From Bacteroidales bacterium (GTDB lineage Bacteria > Bacteroidota > Bacteroidia > Bacteroidales > JAUNSR01), in assembly GCA_030539115.1 (NCBI GenBank), contig JAUNSR010000008.1, forward strand, positions 1 to 64,000: a stretch of DNA of 64,000 bases, given 5' to 3'. Positions 61,771 through 64,000 of this stretch are shown here, in pieces. The stretch's first letter is position 1. Each line of letters begins with the position of its first letter. The notes beneath the pieces were generated by a model. The model saw only the letters and a list, made by a program, of their open reading frames with translations. It did not search any database and was not told the DNA's origin. A program made the position numbers and the translations under genes.

Positions 61771-64000
61771 ATGAAAAACTGGACAACCATTGAAAAAATC
61801 AAATGGAATCCGGCTAAACCAAGAAGAGCATATATGAGAGTATGCATCTTAATTAGCCTGATGTTTTTGGGGAACTATTCTGCAATAGCATCTTCAAAAG
61901 ACATTAAAAATAATTTTTCAGAGAAAGCATATCCAAAAGAAGCACAACAAACAAAAAGTGTCACGGGTATAGTTTTAGATGAAAATGGACAACCTCTCGA
62001 GGGAGCTACCGTACAGATAAAAGGCAGTTCAAAGGGAGTAATCTGTGGTATGGATGGAAATTTCACTTTAGAGGTTTCAAATTCAGATGTTTTAGTAGTA
62101 TCATATTTGGGATATGACACACAGGAGATAAAAGTCGGCAACAACAAAAAGTTTAATATAAAAATGACTCCTCTTGAAAATATTCTTGATGAGGCTGTCG
62201 TAGTTGCATTTGCCAAACAAAAAAAGGAATCCGTTATCGGGTCTATAAGTACCATTAAACCGTCGGAATTAAAAGTTCCATCAAGCAACTTAACAACCGC
62301 TTTGGCAGGCAGGGTATCAGGTCTTATTTCATATCAAAGAAGCGGTGAACCGGGAGCCGACAATGCCGACTTTTTTATTCGTGGAGTAACGACGTTCGGT
62401 TATAAAGTTGACCCATTGATTTTAATAGACAATGTCGAAGCAACTTCAACTGATCTTGCCCGTCTTCAGGTTGATGACATTGCTAGCTTTTCAATCATGA
62501 AAGATGCAACCTCAACAGCTCTTTATGGTGCGAGAGGTGCAAATGGAGTTATTTTAATTACTACAAAACAAGGAACCGAGGGAAAAGCAAAAATAAATTT
62601 CAGGTATGAAAACTCAATCTCAACACCAACAAGAGATGTTGAACTCGCAGATCCGATAACATATATGAAACTTGCAAATGAGGCTGTATTAACACGTGAT
62701 CCTCTTGGAGTCACTCTTTATACAGACCAACAAATTGACAACACAGAGAATGGAATTAACAAATATGTTTATCCATCCACCGATTGGAAGAATATGCTCT
62801 TAAGTGACACCCAGATGAGTCAAAGAGCTAATTTAAGTGTTTCCGGGGGTGGCAAGGTTGCGAGATACTTTGTTGCAGGTTCTTACAGCGGCTCAGATGG
62901 AAATTTGAAAGTCGATAAACAAAATAATTTCAACAACAATATTAAATTAAATACTTATACACTTCGTTCAAATGTAAATATTTCTGTATTTAAAAACACA
63001 GATATGGCAGTAAGATTGTCAGGAACATTTGATGATTATACCGGACCTATCGATGGTGGTACTACAGTGTACAGAAACATCATGAGGACAAATCCCGTGC
63101 TCTTTCCGGCATATTTTCCAAAGACTGAAGAATATCAATATGTAAACCACATACTTTTTGGAAACTATGGAAATGGAAATTATTTGAATCCTTATGCCGA
63201 TATGGTCAAGGGATATAAGGAATATTCACGTTCAAACATGATGGCTCAGTTTGAGTTAAGTCAAAAACTCGACGTAGTAACAAAAGGTTTGTCAGCAAGA
63301 GCAATGTTCAACACAACAAGAAATGCTTATTATGAACTTACAAGAGCTTACACTCCTTTCTTTTATCAAACAGCAGGATATGACAAATATGAAAATCAAT
63401 ATTCACTCGATGCAATAAATCCTGATGGAGGCACAGAATATCTTAACTATAATCCGGGAAGTAAAACCGTAAGTTCAAACATGTACTTTGAAGGAGCATT
63501 GAATTATGACAGAAAATTTAAGGAAAAACATGCAGTAAGCGGATTGCTTGTATTTCAATTAAAAAATAATGTTACAGGGAATGCTTCAACACTTCAGGAA
63601 TCATTGCCTTATAGGAATGTCGGATTATCCGGAAGAGCGACCTACGCATATAATGACAGATATTTTCTTGAAGCCAACTTCGGATATAACGGTTCTGAGC
63701 GTTTTTCTTCCAATCATAGGTGGGGCTTCTTTCCATCCTTTGGTTTGGGATGGGTGGTTTCGAATGAGAAATTTTTCGAAGCATATACTCATATTTTTCA
63801 GAAACTAAAACTAAAAGGAACTTACGGATTGGTCGGTAATGACCAGATAGGCAGTTCAAGATTCCTTTATCTATCAGAAGTAAACATGAACAACAGTTCA
63901 TACAGCGCATCTTTTGGTACAAACAATGGTTATTCTAAGAATGGTATTTCATTGTCAAGATATTCCAACGATGCCATCACATGGGAAAAATCCAAAAAAA
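61771..64000 (+). CDS. SusC-like TonB-linked outer-membrane protein, 3' end outside window
   Basis: The first 743 codons of a SusC/RagA-type receptor are open to the window end. After a signal segment (ATG at 61834 is an alternative start, MRVCILISLMFLGNYSA) comes a CarboxypepD_reg-like domain (SVTGIVLDENGQPLEGATV, about 63-135). The TonB-box-like DEAVVVAFAKQKKESV follows at about 148. The plug has SGLISYQRSGEPGADNADFF, FIRGVTTFG, MKDATSTALYGARGANGVI and ITTKQG. These are SusC hallmarks. A SusD-like partner should follow beyond the window. It imports an unknown glycan or peptide nutrient. Confidence 0.92.
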   Translation, partial: MKNWTTIEKIKWNPAKPRRAYMRVCILISLMFLGNYSAIASSKDIKNNFSEKAYPKEAQQTKSVTGIVLDENGQPLEGATVQIKGSSKGVICGMDGNFTLEVSNSDVLVVSYLGYDTQEIKVGNNKKFNIKMTPLENILDEAVVVAFAKQKKESVIGSISTIKPSELKVPSSNLTTALAGRVSGLISYQRSGEPGADNADFFIRGVTTFGYKVDPLILIDNVEATSTDLARLQVDDIASFSIMKDATSTALYGARGANGVILITTKQGTEGKAKINFRYENSISTPTRDVELADPITYMKLANEAVLTRDPLGVTLYTDQQIDNTENGINKYVYPSTDWKNMLLSDTQMSQRANLSVSGGGKVARYFVAGSYSGSDGNLKVDKQNNFNNNIKLNTYTLRSNVNISVFKNTDMAVRLSGTFDDYTGPIDGGTTVYRNIMRTNPVLFPAYFPKTEEYQYVNHILFGNYGNGNYLNPYADMVKGYKEYSRSNMMAQFELSQKLDVVTKGLSARAMFNTTRNAYYELTRAYTPFFYQTAGYDKYENQYSLDAINPDGGTEYLNYNPGSKTVSSNMYFEGALNYDRKFKEKHAVSGLLVFQLKNNVTGNASTLQESLPYRNVGLSGRATYAYNDRYFLEANFGYNGSERFSSNHRWGFFPSFGLGWVVSNEKFFEAYTHIFQKLKLKGTYGLVGNDQIGSSRFLYLSEVNMNNSSYSASFGTNNGYSKNGISLSRYSNDAITWEKSKK

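Noticed and set aside
63572..63922. 116-codon ORF antisense to the SusC-like gene
   Set aside because: The + strand frame is continuous from 61771 and carries all SusC motifs, so the antisense frame is a by-product.

Overview
The window looks like chromosomal DNA of a low-GC member of the Bacteroidales. The evidence is SusC-like and TonB-dependent receptors, BACON, NigD-like, DUF4831-like and DUF4377-like proteins, Bacteroides-type promoters (TTG, about 19 nt, TAnnTTTG), almost no Shine-Dalgarno sequences, and an Obg whose C-terminus is an acidic tail. No plasmid or phage backbone is visible. Most of the window is core housekeeping DNA. Genus cannot be fixed from sequence alone.

Layout. 1-1300 is mobile-element debris: a tyrosine-recombinase start fragment and a broken IS4-like transposase. 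1360-6320 holds an SGNH hydrolase, a tRNA-Glu(CUC), a siderophore-type TonB receptor and a periplasmic amidase. 6500-13650 holds peptidase PepD, an OmpH-like lipoprotein, an alanine/glycine:Na+ symporter, a DUF4831-like protein and the NAD(P)HX repair enzyme. 13940-19880 holds two peptide-type transporters and a beta-mannosidase. 19990-23470 is an hpt-adk-obg-pgeF cluster. 23500-26780 holds a BACON lipoprotein, a VOC protein and the agmatine-to-putrescine pair aguA-aguB. 26980-27130 is a strong candidate small RNA or peptide leader. 27410-29380 is DnaG primase. 29385-30227 is a repeat-rich gene-free stretch.

30230-36530 holds a SDR/NmrA-type oxidoreductase, a PNPOx-like protein, two lipoproteins, a SBF-type transporter and a NatAB-like ABC exporter. 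36730-43540 holds alpha-galactosidase, TadA, YraN, biotin ligase, a TPR protein and FabD. 43690-48680 holds TatA-TatC and two adjacent amidophosphoribosyltransferase paralogues. 48800-51470 is pyrH, frr and rsgA. 51770-56940 holds a patatin, a GH13 enzyme, Prs, an M23/LysM peptidase and Ndk. 57270-60020 is ispD-recG. 60024-61770 is gene-free and carries repeats and the promoter of a SusC-like receptor that runs off the end.

How genes work together. Purine and nucleotide supply recurs (hpt, adk, two purF-like genes, prs, ndk, pyrH). Glycan degradation is spread over separate loci (GH2, GH36, GH13, SusC). Envelope work is done by the amidase, the M23 peptidase, OmpH and Tat.

The least explained signals are regulatory. 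A 25-29 bp near-palindromic element precedes three exported-protein starts (2062-2090, 5391-5419, 29591-29618). There is a compact RNA with its own promoter, two hairpins and a terminator at 26978-27129. Two motifs are shared between the large gene-free stretches near 29.8 kb and 60.9 kb. An 84-bp unit is duplicated in tandem upstream of ispD. One PurF paralogue has serine where the catalytic cysteine should be.
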